A DNA stretch of 64,000 nt. Origin: Isoetes taiwanensis (taxonomy: Eukaryota > Streptophyta > Lycopodiopsida > Isoetales > Isoetaceae). Location of the stretch: assembly GCA_021234155.1 (NCBI GenBank), contig JAJEKV010000766.1, forward strand, positions 1 through 64,000, given 5' to 3'. The translations under genes were made by a program, and so were the position numbers. This document shows, in pieces, positions 45,313 to 57,943 of the stretch; position 1 is the stretch's first letter; every line of letters begins with the position of its first letter. The notes under the pieces are model-generated. The model was given only the letters and a program-made list of their open reading frames with translations, ran no database searches and was not told the origin of the DNA.

Positions 45313-46500
45313 GAATTAGGGGCATGAATAGAGAGTTGGGAGCAGCACCAATGAGTTTCATTTATTGAAGACAGCGGATCGAGCAAAACAAAAGCAAGAA
45401 AATAGCAGGCCCCGCGGTTATTTTGGCAAAGATTAGGTGATGAGGCTCATTGCGGGATTTGTTGCTGACATAAGATTAGGGGAAAGTTACTGCAGACCCG
45501 GCAAAGTTGCACCTTTCATATGAAAATTTAAGGAAGTTACTATTTTGTGCCAAAGAGCTTAAGCGCAATAATCAATTGCGAGTAGATGATGTAGATCGGA
45601 AAAAAAAAAAAAAAGGTGCATAATCGCATAGAATGGTGGCAGGCAAAAGATATTAAATGGGATTTTTATCCTTTTGCAATAATAGAATTCTGAAGCAAAG
45701 TATCGAGAAAAGCGTAAGCGAAAATGGGAAAATCAAGCCGCGGATTAGCGTTTGAGACCACGATCTTCTCGGGTATACTTTTAACCTGAGACATTTCCAT
45801 GAGAACTAACTTCAATCTTGAAAGCTTCATTTACAAACTTACAACTTCGATAGGAGATCCAACAAATGTGTCAAAGCCTTGTGTTAACTCCTGTAAAACA
45901 ACGGACATGAAAAGAAGATCCTCATGTTTTAAAAATGCATCTTCAAACGACAATGACGCTTGTAAGTTATTTTCTACAACCGTCTCTTGTTGACCTGATG
46001 ATGTCATGACCCGGAAGAGCTCCACACTCCGACGATGATCTGAACCAACCAAAGCGGGCGCCTAAACGAGAAGCTGGTCCAAATGCACCCGGAAGAGAGA
46101 ATTTGAAAATTAAATGCGATCATTCAATATCGTCGGCTCGCAGCAATCTTCATTAAATGTGGCAACCACGGAAAGGGAATGCATGCGGAAGGAAGCAGCA
46201 GCATCGGCGTTCCATCTTGGCTACCTGGGCACATTCCCCAACCCCTTACGAAAATAAAAAAAAGATTTGGTAGATAATGTTTGTATTACATGATGTCTTG
46301 CCTTAGACTTTTTACATGGTTCTTTTTTTTCTTGCCTATTTGGTTCCATTTGAATGCAATCTTCTATCTCTGGATATATGTGGGCATTAGTTCCATTCTT
46401 AGTAGTGTCTTCTTTTGGAGCTCCTTTGGTTGCATTTGGGACGCTTGGACACACTTCTAAGATCTTTCTTTTGTTGTTCTTGGACATTGTCGATCATCAT

Positions 46501-48214
46501 ATCTATGCCCAGAGGTTGCCTTGACTTTTATTGAACAATTTTAAATTGATATCGATTGATCTCTATAATCTCGGTTTGTTATTTTGCTCCTCTATTTTGG
46601 TTGCTCCTTTATGATGGTTCCTTACTTAGTCTTGTCTTTGTGCCCTTGTGCGATTAGTCTAGTCAGTCATATATGTTCTATCTTGGTTCACTCCTTTCTT
46701 TCCCGTTGACTTAGTTACTCCATTTGCCCCATTGATTTCGATTACTAATTATTGCTCCATAAGTTCTTTTGACCCATTTGTATCGATGCCACGGTCCCTT
46801 ATTTAGTCTTTTGCTTTTTTGCTTCACTTGGATACATTGTCATCTTGTGCCATTGCCCAATGCCCATGATGGTCCCCCTCCGTGGACGTTAAAAAAACTA
46901 TACTATACTATACCTAGCTCCTTTTTGTGCCCTTGTCTTTTATTGTCTCACTCGGTGTCTTTAGCATCCCATTCTTATGTTTAGTCCCTTTGAGATAGTT
47001 GTCCTTTTGCTATGGGCTATTGATGTCATATTTATGTTCTGTGTTCTAGCACCGTTTGCTCATTCCGTTGTCCTTTTTCCATTGTTTCTTTTCATCAGTA
47101 TTTGTGGTTTGTATTCACGGTTAGACTTAGGTTCATTTCACTAGATTGTCACTTATATCCCGTTTTCCCTCCTTTTCTACAACTATGTTCATGTCGGTAA
47201 TAAAAGAGGCTAGAACTTCGCCAAATGTAATTTTTTTTGAACCTTTACTAAAATTCCGTGGCTAAAGTTTATAAGGGTCCTTTCTTTAAAAAAAAAAAGC
47301 CATTCCAAAAGGAGGAATTTTTTTTTAGCCGGGATTGATTGCGGCATTGGCGTGCTGAATCGCCTTCCCTGAAGCTGATTAGGTGTGCCCAAATCAATTT
47401 AAATAGCCATGCCTAATCTATTCAGATACATCTTTCATCATCGGGCATTTCATTCACAAACAACTTCAATTGATCAAACTCCTGGAGACACAAGCTTCAA
47501 GTTCTATGCAAATTTGGGCTCCAGAACAACACGCTTATGTAAGTCTTGGTCTAGAAACAATGAAGTTTCTGATCCAATGATATTCATATCAATTTTCAGA
47601 TCCTTTTAAATAGTTAAGCCATTGTGTCTTTTGTATTTGCCATATATTGCGCCTCTATGAATGCACTTAATATCATATCTGTACTTTAATACTGCAGATA
47701 GAACTGTACTTTCTTTACAGATCTATTATGATTTTTCTTTGAGTTGTTAGTAATGGTTAGAGATGATTGAACATCAAATTCTCATGGGAATGCCATTGCA
47801 AAACGTTTATGCTGCAACATATTTTTGAGCACATGTAATTCTTCTTTGCATATGAGCATTCTACACTTCTCTTCAACTCTTTGCAATGAGCATTCTGCAC
47901 AAATAAATATGAGCACTTGATTCTGCATATGAGCATTTTGTACCACTTCACTCTTTGCATCTGTCATGACCATTGTCGTCAAAGTTCTGTATTGCTTTTA
48001 GGTGTTCACATGTTCCTTTGCTTCTTTTGCTTCTCTTGTTCTCGTCTCATTTTATTCATTCCGATTATTCGCCCTGTTAGTCTCTTTAGTCTCATTTGCC
48101 GCATGTGTTCCAACTTTTGTTTTATTTGTTTTATTTGCTCTCCAGATCACCCTTTTTTCTTTGGTCTTTCGTTATTAGTAGTCATTTTTTCTAATTTAAC
48201 CCAATAGTTTTGTT
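46501..48214. other. T-rich repeat-family DNA with a retroelement 3' end
   Basis: Pyrimidine-rich sequence similar in style to 55.3-55.9 and 56.6-56.95 kb. Two specific phrases are shared with 55.3 kb: ATTTAACCCAATAGTTTTG (about 48195 and 55323) and TGACCAT(T/A)GT(C/T)-TCAAAGTTCT-type sequence (about 47967 and 55390). At 46860-46912 GTCCCCCTCCGTGGACGTTA is followed by AAAAAAAC and a (TATAC)3-like tail, a retroelement 3' end of the shared type. No gene supported. Confidence 0.4.
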
Positions 48215-51200
48215 TTTGAAGAGCGTGTTTTACTTCATATTATACACTCAAAATATTACAAAGTACTTCGAGTAAGAAATGTCTGAAGCATCAATCACTT
48301 TTAGATGATCACTCCATATTGGAATTTTAATACGATCAGGCCAATTGGAGATCGAAAGCAATTATACAACTTCTTACGAATTTCTTGAAGCACCACACGA
48401 GAAAATGCGGCTTATCATAAAGACCTTTTTAAACCTTGGCTTCCATACACTCCATATTAGCCAAGACTTTGCCATGTGAAATGCAATCCTTTTTAAAGCG
48501 GTCCAGCGATTTGGATAAATACCAAAAGAAAGTCTTGACTATCCAAAGATACTCCAAAAAGAGAATGCAGACGGGACCTAAGACTACTCATTTCTGCACA
48601 CAAATATAAGCGAGTGCTCCAATGTTTCAATGCACCGCTCACACATTGGGCAAAGTGGGCTTACTCGGCTTAAAGCGATGAAACATCGATTGACTCTCAA
48701 AGCGATGAATCACTGCCAAAAAATAGAACATTTACCTTTGGAGTATTATATTTGGACCAAACAAGGTTCGGATGGATTGCCATTGAGAGGCAAAAGTCCG
48801 TAAGTGCCATTTTCGAGAAGGTGATAAAATACTTGAGGAGGTAAGCAATCAGCAGTATGAACTTACTAGCTTCTTGCCTTCTTTAATACCTTGAACAAAG
48901 TTCCGGCATCTCTTGTTACCCACCTTCTTAATTAGAGGAAGCACTTGCTACATAAGCCCATATAGTGATATCTTTATCCAACAACCCATATGTCTCCTGA
49001 AACCATTGCCAAAGGAGCAATGTCAATACCAAAATACCAGCATTCAATAGAAATAATACACGCTCTCCTCCACCTGGGAATGCACATGCATAAATTCTAC
49101 CGGGTGTAGTTGTCCATGAGTATACAAAGGCAACCCGAGGAAAGGGGAAGATGCACGGAGACAAGCTTCCCAATCAAATGTAATCACTGTTGGACTACCT
49201 TCGGGCCCGAAGCAAAACCTTTCATCTTGGAGAGGCATGTGAATAAGCTTTCAAGGGATATAACAATGCCCAAGGGAGCTCAATTCTCACACCAAACATG
49301 AAAAACCATACACTTCTTTCTTGCGGCGATTGTCTAAGTAACTTCAATCATCTTTCAACAAAGCCCGAACAATAGCTTAGAAGCTAAGACCTTATCTGTA
49401 AAAAGAAAGATCCAACATACCAAGTCCTCCTTGTTGTTTCAAACAACATACATTTCTTCCATACACCTTCACGGTGCCTCCTTGATCGGTACACCATACA
49501 AAATCTCTTACAATCTTTTTTTATCTCGCAAACTTAGAAGTGGAGCCAATAGAACCCAAACCAAATAAATATGCATTATTGTTCAATCTTGACTTAGCTA
49601 CTTGAATTCTACCCACTTGATAACTTTGAACCTCTCCACCAAAGCGGTTGCCTTTGTAAATTTAAGATAATTTCATCCATGCTTCATTCATGTGTCAATG
49701 CTCGAGGACAAAGGGGACTCCTAGAAGCTTTGTCTTTGCGGATGGTAAAACAACCTTCCGGGCATACTCATATAAAAATGCGGGAACTTCCTTCCCCACC
49801 CATAAGGCACTACACTAGCCCAATTAAAGGAGACAACCGGATGCAATTGAAAATATATCCAAAATCTTTTGATTATCGCACATTATTCTCTTCACCATCC
49901 ACTAGCAAGAAGGTATCGTCTGGTGATTAGCAAAAACTGTTCACCTTCCACCAATAATAATCCCTTTACCAAACCATCATTTTCAGCCGCATGCAATAGT
50001 TCGCAAAAGTCCTTACGCCACTATAGTAAACAAAAGGAGCTAAGGGCAACCTTGCCTTATTCCACGTTCAATTGGAAAAAGCACCAATAGTTCTCCATGT
50101 CTGTATTACCCCCTTAGCGAGAAATCAACATTTTATGCCATCATAGATCGGAAACCGGATCCAATTCCCAATTTCAAAAGCATGGCATCAAGAAAGTCCA
50201 CTTCACACTATCATAAGCTTTAGCAAAATCCAATTTAAATATAGAAGATTTTGACCTGAACATTGAGCCCAATGAACTCCTTCATATCTTGTCACTATAT
50301 TATGAAAAATTTGTCGACTGGAAGAAAGCTGACCAGGCTGCATCTATTCTCAATCCCAAAACCTGTTTAAGTCTTTTTGCATAGGCTTTTGCAATAATTT
50401 TATAGATAGTCACAACCTTTCTTGGGATCGAGTTCGGACCTACTGTAAGCTCATTTAGCGTGAATATTCGGCCCGGAGACGGTGGGATGAGTGCAATGGT
50501 TCTGACAGCATGGCTAGGGTTGATTGCCGAAAAGAATGGGGGTGGCAAAGGAAGCTTTGGCCCTTGGCGTCGCGGGTTGGATGCCTTATGCGGGGCGGAG
50601 TCACTTAGGGGGTCTCCCCGATGGCTGCGTGAGCAGCAGTGCCTTGGTCGGATCCCTTCGAGGAGGAGGCCAAAGGTGTCATGAGCCGAGGGTCAAAGCG
50701 GTTTGGCGTGGCTGAAGCGGTCCGACACTTGCTCTGAAGTCTTTTTAGAAGCGGCGGAAAAGTATATCGGCAGCCATGGCGGACGCGGTTACGCGAAGTG
50801 TTGTTGCGGCAACCCGGATGCTATCAAAGGCCTTTATAGCGTACTATGAAACATTTTTTTTTTCAAGGAGGCCGCTTCCTCCGCAGTGTTTTCAAAAATT
50901 TTAGTCTTTGGCAAAGGGTCGCCAGAATCTCAGTCCTTCAGGGCCGAGCTTAGAAACCGTTAGGCAGGCGGGGAGTTGGGGCGTGCACCTTTGTTGGCTC
51001 GAATAAGTCTCTTGGGTTGGATGGAATACGGTGGAGTTTTTCAATCTTGGGAATGGGTTGGGGACACCGGTGGTGCGGTGTATGTGGATCCTTTGGGGGG
51101 CTCTTCGTCGTCCTACGCTGAATCTGGGTTGTATTTCCTTATACCCAAGTGTAAGCATCTAAAAAGCATCAATATTTGGAGGCCTATTACTCGTTGTAAT

Positions 51201-53640
51201 GTAGTGTATAAAATCATTGCTAAGGCTTTGGTGAGAGGCTTAAGTCAGTGGTAGTTCCGCCATTAGTGCATTGGGCTCATTAGGATGAAGAGGACCCCTT
51301 GTTTTTCTTAAGCTGGATTTTGCCAAGGCTTATGATAGTGTCGGTGGCGGTTCTTGGCGGGATATGGTCGGGCGAGTTCGAGGGGAAGCGGTTATGATCT
51401 TTGCGTGTACGCTGAGGCGTGATGTGGTGTCGAGGTGAACCTCTTCAATCTTCTCATTGGTAGGGCACTGGCGAGGATGTCCGTTGGCCCCTTCGATTTC
51501 ACTATAGTAGCAAACTTTTGGTGGCAATTGCGACAATTTAGTGCAAGATCTCGCATGGATGATGGGTGCATAAGCGGGTTTTGCGGTCAATTTGCGGATA
51601 ATACATTCCTCTTTCTTCATGCGGATGAGTCCAATCTCAGGCGACCAAGAATATTTTGGATGCCTTTTCTTTAACGGGATGCTTGCTTGGCGAAGTGAGT
51701 GTTCCGCCCCGTAGTCTTGGAGGAACCTCCTCTCGTGGTGGTTAGTCGGTTCCACTGGGCTCTCCCTGCCGCCACACAGCTGCCAAACTGTTAGGCATAC
51801 CATTTGGCTTGGACATTAATACTAGGGCAATTTGGTGAGGAGACATTCTGAGAATCTTAGCGACATTTGAATTGGTGGAGAGGAAGTAAACTCACCATGG
51901 CTGGTAGGATTACAGTAGCAATCCGGTGCTCAGTAGCACTCATGTTTACATGACCTCCTGCATACTTGCGCCAGTGTGGTTAAGGAGTTGGATGACACCA
52001 TTCGCAATTTTGTTTGGGGAATGAGGAGGAACTCACAGTGAAGGTCACATGGTGGAAGTGTGTGCGTCCCATGTCTGAGGCGGGGGCTTGGGTATGCTTG
52101 ATGTCGTTGCACATGAAGGTTGGTGTCAAAATTCATCTGAGTTGTTGCAAGAGCAACAATCCCAGGTTTGGCTCTGTTAGCCGGATCAACCGCCCTCTAT
52201 TGTGTTTAGGAAACTGACTATTCGGCTCGATGCCGTGGGCTCTGTTTGAGGATTTCGCGGCCATTCCTCATGCTTAAGCCTTTTCTTAAGGGTCTCGAAG
52301 GCACGGAAGGTGGTCAAGGTTCTCTTTTCATTGGACCCTAGTAGGTGTATGGTAGCCTCATTCGCCCTTTCTCTGGGGTACCCTTGGATTACGCATCTCC
52401 TTGGCCTCTTCCCTACCCATTTTCGGCGCCGATGGATTCTTTGCGGGGTAACATCCATCGTGGCCCGGTATTGGGAGGTCATCACCGGCGTCGTGGGAGT
52501 TTTTGAGAGATTTGGCCTTGATTGGGACATACGGACTTGGAGGCGAATTGCCAATGTTATTCCATTGCGGTTGTCTTCTCAAAGTCAATGGCGTTTGGAA
52601 ATTAAGCATAGTGGACTTGATGCATCTCGGTTTGTAGCATCGGCCATGGGCTCCTAAGCGAGGACCCGTTGCGTAGCCGGATAAGTGGTAAAGCAAGCTT
52701 CCGGGAAGAGTAAGTGGCCGCCATGTGGAAGTGGCGTGGAATACATTGCCTCCTCCTAAAATCAGGTACCCTTTTGTGGCAGATCTTGCAAGTAGCCTCG
52801 GGGGTGAATGTCCAGGAGTCCACCGGGTTCAAGCCTCGGTGGCGGAAACATGCCCTTTATGTGGGAGGCGGCGTGAGACCATTGAGCCTTTGCTTTGTCC
52901 TATGCAATGCAGGATGGGCGGCTTGGTCGGGTGAGAGCCCTCTTTGGGACCTCACTATGCGGTCGAAGATTCTCTTGGGGAGTCCTTCCCTAGCGAGGTG
53001 ATGGTGGCGGCCGGCGTTTCATTTATCTGAGTTTGGCTTTGTGGCTGATTTGGAAAAGGCGGAGGCTTAAGGTCTTCGAAATCGATGCTTAGCCCTTTTC
53101 GGTTAGTCCCAGATCTTGAGGCATAAGTTGTGGCGGGCTTACCAAGTCTCAAGCTTGTGCTGCGAGTTAGCGAGAAATTTGGTCGACATTCCTACAGTTG
53201 TGGATCATGATGGGCTTCATTTCTTAGCACCACACTTATCATTGTACTTTCGATGGATTCTAGTGGTTTTATATTCTTATATTCTTCAAAAAAAAAAAAA
53301 AAAATTATAGATAGTAGATAGAAGAGTTATTAAATGCCAATCATGAATGCTCCACGGGTTCTTTCACTTTAGGAATAAGAGAAATCAAATAGGTATTCAA
53401 AGTCCTATCAAATTGATGTGAAGTACACAAATATTTGTATGCCTCCATAATGCTCAGCGGCGTCCATTCCCAATAATTCTCTGGGGATACCATCCATACA
53501 CGGACATTTATCTGAAACTCAAATGTTCCGCCGCAATTCGGACATGGACATGGGGCCTCTAACAATTGAGATTCCTCTTGTGAAAGAATTGCATGAACCT
53601 TAGAAACCACAATATCGCATTACATCTTCTTGAGCAAAGT
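48215..53640 (-). mobile_element. Minus-strand L1-type LINE, interrupted by a plus-strand LINE
   Basis: Read on the minus strand, 53610-53316 encodes the start of RT (TYLISLIPKVKEPVEHS). After removal of the insertion at 50411-53304, the protein continues through IYKIIAKAYAKRLKQ (50410 downward), PIERGIRQGCPLAP and DDTFLLVDG. Further down come post-RT pieces resembling the zinc-binding region (48930-49300) and a 3' end near 48215-48240 (GAGTGTATAATATGAAGTAA on the minus strand). No poly(A) is preserved. Frameshifts and stops throughout. Motif spelling differs from the LINE at 18-38 kb, so this is another L1 lineage. Confidence 0.65.
50411..53304 (+). mobile_element. Plus-strand L1-type LINE, 5'-truncated, with target-site duplication
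   Basis: Bounded by TTATAGATAGT at 50400-50410 and again at 53305-53315, directly after a 17-A tail (53288-53304). Inside are LINE RT pieces: NIWRPITRCNVVYKIIAKAL (51180), GQFADNTFLFLHADES (51585; the DD of the catalytic box has become DN). The zinc-binding region follows as LPPPKIRYPFVADLA and ETCPLCGRRRETIEPLLC (52740-52890). Coding is broken by many stops. Removing it restores the RT reading of the minus-strand LINE, so this is the younger of the two insertions. Confidence 0.8.
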
Positions 53641-55320
53641 GTTGGTTTATCCCATCGCTTTCTTATGGCGGAACAAAGTGGAGGACACGTACATTAGGCT
53701 TAAATTCTACCACAGGGGGATCATCATCATTATAACCCCGTTAACCAACTCCCAAAGATAAACATACACTGGCGGGGTTGAACCTCGACCAAGTGCACAT
53801 TTATTTTGGCATTACTAGGCCTATACCAACTCACCACACATCCGTTGGGCAAAACTTTAGCCATACATGCACACTTTGTAGGCGGGGATAGAATCTAAGC
53901 CTTAGGAAGTCGGGGAAATTTTAGACAATAACCAGTAAACCAGCCACATAATGGTTCATACCACACTAATCTTGTATAGATTGGTTGGCTTATCCTATCG
54001 CCTTTACGGCAACCAAAGTGGAGGACCGCATTATCTAGGCTTTAAGTTCTACCACGTCGGGGATCATCATCATTATAACCCGGTAACCAACTCCCAAAAG
54101 ATAAACATACATTGGCGGTTTGAACCCATGACCAAATGCACATTTATTTTGGCATTATTAAGCCTACACCAACTCACCACACATCCGTTGGGCAAAACTT
54201 TAGCCATACATGCACACTTTGTGGCGGGATAGAATCACGCCTTAGGAAGTTCGGGAAAATTTTAGACAATAACCGGTAAACCACCCACGATGTCGAAAGC
54301 CAATTTTTCTTGGTTCATACCACACTAATCTTATGCGGATTAGTTGGCTTATCCCTATCGCCTACACGGCGACCAAAGTGGAGGACGCATTATAGGCTTT
54401 TAAGTTCTACCACGTGGGGATCATCATCATTATAACCCCAAGAACCAACTCCCAAAGATAAACATACATTGGCGGGGTTTGAACCCATGACCAAATACAC
54501 ATTTATTTTTGGCATTACTAGGCCTACACCAACTCACCCACATCCGTTGGACAAAACTTTAGCCATACATGCACACCTTTGTAGGCGGGATAGAATCCAT
54601 CCCAAAGGGAATTAGGAGAAATGTTAGACAATAACCCGATTGAACCCATGACCGTAATCCGAAAGCCATTTTTACTAGTTCATACCACTAATCTTGTGCT
54701 GATTAGTTGGCTTATGCCACACTTTGTGGTAGGATAGAATCCCGCCTTAGGAAGCCTGAGAAATGTTAGACAATAACGACAAACCAAACCCACGATGTCA
54801 GAAAGCCATTTTTTCTTGGTTCATACCACCTAATCTTATGCAGTTAGTTGGAAAATCATCAGCCTTCACGGCTGACCAAAGTGGAAGACACGTATAGGCT
54901 TTTAAGTTCGTCGGGGGGATCATCATCATATAACCCTTGATAACCAACTCCCAAAGATAAACATGCATTGGCCAAGTTTGAACCCATGACCAAATACACA
55001 TTTATTTTGGCATTACTAGGCCTACACCAACTCACCACACATCCCAGTTAGGCAAAACTTTAGCCATACATGCACACTTTGTAGGCGGATAGAATCAGCC
55101 TTAAGTCGGAAATTTTGAATAATAACCGATAAACAAGCCACGTAAATCTGAAAGAAATTTTTCTTGGTTCATACCACACCAATCTTCTTATGCATTATTT
55201 GGCATATCCTACAGCCTTCACGGCAGCCAAAGTGGAGGACCGTATGGGCTTTTAAGTTCTACCTCGTCGGGGATCATCATCATTATAACTTGATAACCAA
55301 CTCCTAAAGATAAACATACA
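53641..55320 (-). repeat. Tandem array of roughly 345-360-bp SINE-like units
   Basis: Units begin near 53641, 53984, 54343, 54706 (short), 54847 and 55197, each containing GTTGGCTTATCC-like, CAAAGTGGAGGAC, GGGATCATCATCATTATAAC, AACTCCCAAAGATAAACATA and CACCAACTCACCACACATCC. On the minus strand each unit holds a box A-like TGAGTTGGTGTAGG and a box B-like GGGTTCAAACC about 45 bp apart, so each looks like a Pol III-promoter, tRNA-derived SINE. The fourth unit is internally deleted. Head-to-tail arrangement points to amplification after insertion (unequal crossing over) rather than independent transposition. Confidence 0.7.
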
Positions 55321-56440
55321 TGATTTAACCCAATAGTTTTGTCTAACCGTCGATTGTTATCTATTCTTTTTCTTTTTATTTTGCTTTGTCATGACCATAG
55401 TTATCAAAGTTCTATATATTTTGTTGATAGCTTGATTTGTGGATTGCTTCATGATGGCATGTTCTACATATTCATATTGCTCGACGTTTATTTTGGTCCA
55501 TGATATGGTTATCTTATTCTTTATGTGCTTTGATTTTTGTTTTTTATAGTTCTACTTCGTCGTGCTTGATCAATTTATTGGTCCTTGTCGCTTCATTCGC
55601 CATATAACATCTTTGTTGATAGCCTCCTTTCTTTAAGGTTCCTCATATATAGTTGGTCTCTTCCTTTTTCTCGATCTTCGGTTCTCATTTGACTTGTTTT
55701 CAATCTTTGTTACTCTTATACGTATGCCTCTTTTTCGTACATGTTTCTCTATTCTCTCCACATGGCTTCTTTTGTGCTAGTTGCACCCGTGTCCATCTAT
55801 TCTTTTAGTTCCATTTTGTTCTTTTTGCGTTCCTTTTGATCCATCGGTTATTTTTTCCTTTGAATTCTGTGACCATGTTAACTCCTTCCATCCTTATTCT
55901 TTTTCGTTTTTGTTCCATTCATGCGTGTTTTGCTTCATGGCCACTTAGTATACCTTTAGCACTGCACGGCTGCACAGGCGCTGGGCGACGCGGTGAAGAA
56001 TTGGCGTTGTTAGCTTCTTGGGGCTGCGACAGGCGCTGGGAGTCGTGAAAGGGTGGCGTCGTGCAGGCATGCTGGCGCATGGCGCTGAGAGCATGCTTGA
56101 GGAAGCGAGGAGGCACCTCCTCGGCGACTCCTGATTTTCCTTGGTAGCCTTCCACGAGCTTCGGGTGTTTTATTTCCGGATCTATTGCATGCGATTGGTC
56201 AAACCCGACCTTATGGATGCATGTGGCGGGGCATGTAGATGCATGTGGATGGGCGTGAAGATGGAATTTAGCGCATGCATCGTCCGTCGCCGATGCCGAA
56301 TCAGTTGTGAAGAGGTTACGGTTTGGGGCGTTTGGTGAAGGTTTGTTTTTGGAGGTATGCTTGTTGCTTTTGCAGCGGCATGGATTTTGATTTGTGAGCG
56401 ACCATAATCATCCGGTAGCGGTTTTTCCCGGTGGTTTTTA
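55321..56440. other. T-rich repeat DNA, then a GC-rich unidentified fragment
   Basis: 55320-55950 is pyrimidine-rich and related to 47.9-48.2 kb. 55960-56400 is GC-rich with a CAGGCGCTGGG repeat (about 55975 and 56031) and opens frames on both strands. No domain recognised. Confidence 0.3.
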
Positions 56441-56602
56441 ATCCGGGCCATGGTGATTGTGCTTTTGCTCACGTTGTGCTTTTGTTTAAGGGCTTTGGCC
56501 CATGTTCTTATTTGGACTTGGTCCGGGACTTGATCCCCATGTACTTGGTCCTATAAGCCGGATGGACTTAGTGGGCGTTAAAATGATTATCTTATCTTAT
56601 CC
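56441..56602 (+). mobile_element. 3' end of a short retroelement with a TTATC tail
   Basis: GATCCCCATGTACTTGGTCC is followed by GGATGGACTTAGTGGGCGTT, AAAATGATTA and a short (TCTTATC) run. The design is the same as the ends at about 38.53, 39.35 and 46.88 kb. Confidence 0.5.
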
Positions 56603-56956
56603 ATCCTTTGGCTTATCATTTGTGCTACATTTCTTTTTGTTCTCATGGTGGTCTCTAGTCCATGGGTCTTGTTCTCTCCATTTGTCAGTTCACACATTTT
56701 GTTAGCTTGGTTCTTTTCTTCTCTGTGCTCCATCCATTTCTTACCTGACCGCTTTGGTTTCTTGGGTCTATTTTATCGTCATTTCTTGCTCATTCTTGCC
56801 GCATTCTTTCTCTTGCTCTTTGTATGTGAGCATTTTGCACCAAAAGTTTCATTTTTTAGTAAGAGCATCCATTTGGGCATATCGCATCTTCAGTTTGATG
56901 CTTCGTTCATTGCTTAGCAACTTTATGCAATTCTATCTTTGCATTCTCTATTATAA

Positions 56957-57390
56957 CGGGCCCATGATAGGACGCTCGGTATTGAACCTTGAATGCTGCT
57001 TAAGGCGTTCGAACAAGCATAAATGGGTAGAAGCGACTACTCATAAATGTCCAAACGGTTTTAATCCGGTCGGTTAAGGGCATGTCGGTTAGGAGCGATC
57101 ACGGTTGGTATCGAAGCGGTCTCGAGTTCGAGTCTCCATGGGTGCCTATATGCATGGGTAATTTGCAAAGACTTGGTAATCATTGTGACATGGTATAGTG
57201 TTGGATGCTCGAGGGCGAGCATAGTTCTAGTGGGGAGCTATGCGGGCCCATGATAGGCCGAAAGTATTCGAACCTTGAATGTGCCTGGGGGCGTTCTCGA
57301 CACCAACATAAATGGGTAAAGGCGACTACTCATAAATGTCTAGACGGTTTTGTCCAGTTGGTTAAGGGCATGTCGGTTAGGAACGTTACA
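56957..57390 (+). repeat. Tandem repeat, 286-bp period, with a Pol III box B
   Basis: CGGGCCCATGATAGG occurs at 56957 and 57243. Both copies continue through ATAAATGGGTA, CGACTACTCATAAATGTC and GGTTAAGGGCATGTCGGTTA. Copy 1 then carries ATGTCGGTTAGGAGCG and GAGTTCGAGTCTCC (57124-57137), a good tRNA-type box B; copy 2 diverges just after GTCGGTTAGGA. Probably a tRNA-derived SINE relic, one copy complete and one partial. Confidence 0.55.
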
Positions 57391-57901
57391 TCTATAGCAT
57401 CCTTTGCACCTTAGATCTTCAATCTTGGAAACACACATTTGTTTGATTTGTTTTACTTATAGTTCGGTTGGTAAGTTCGCTCTTTAGATATGTGCGTTTT
57501 GGCATATGGTATTTCCATAGTTGGATGTCTAGTTGATTACTTTTCTCTTTCATAAAATTTCTACCTTCCCATTCTCTACGACCAATTTCATCTGCCACGT
57601 TTCTCCTGGTCTCTATTCTTTTTAGCGTTAGTGCTTGTGTGTCTTATTTCTATCTTATAAAGGTGGTGTCTCTTGCCCATTTCATTATGGATGGATTGTT
57701 TATTGATTTAACGGCATGTCGAGGTTGAAGTTCGAATTTGCCCTTTCTAATGGCTTGCTTGCATTACTATTTCTAGAGGCATTTACCCTATCTCTTTCCT
57801 TTGGTCATCTCATCTCATGATTTTCCTTAGTTATCCTTTCTCCGATTTTATATTTTTCCCCGAAGTTCCTTCTTTGCTCTTTATCCTTCGTTAAACTTTC
57901 T

Positions 57902-57943
<42 letters not shown>

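Larger units (their letters stand above)
42251..46500. other. Unidentified decayed coding fragments, mostly minus strand
   Basis: 42250-42720 is AT-rich with recurrent TTTAGCTAAA phrases. Minus-strand pieces at 43093-43317, 44112-44372, 44576-44779, 44826-45095, 45831-46052 and 46221-46487 look protein-like. One potential splice donor (TGCAAG|GTTAAT, minus strand near 44468) hints that an intron-containing gene once lay here. Readable bits include FGHVAECAIRKEVHVSRSLC, CGNLGLCPKCVDEMTLVDID and LTQGLGHFLHL. I do not recognise the protein or proteins. Confidence 0.3.

Noticed and set aside
51330-52832. Several long minus-strand frames
   Set aside because: They are shadows of the plus-strand LINE, whose RT and zinc-binding motifs are on the other strand.
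53641-55320. CRISPR-like or other regularly spaced array
   Set aside because: Units are about 350 bp and homologous throughout, with no short repeat/unique spacer structure; this is a tandem SINE-like repeat in a eukaryotic genome.
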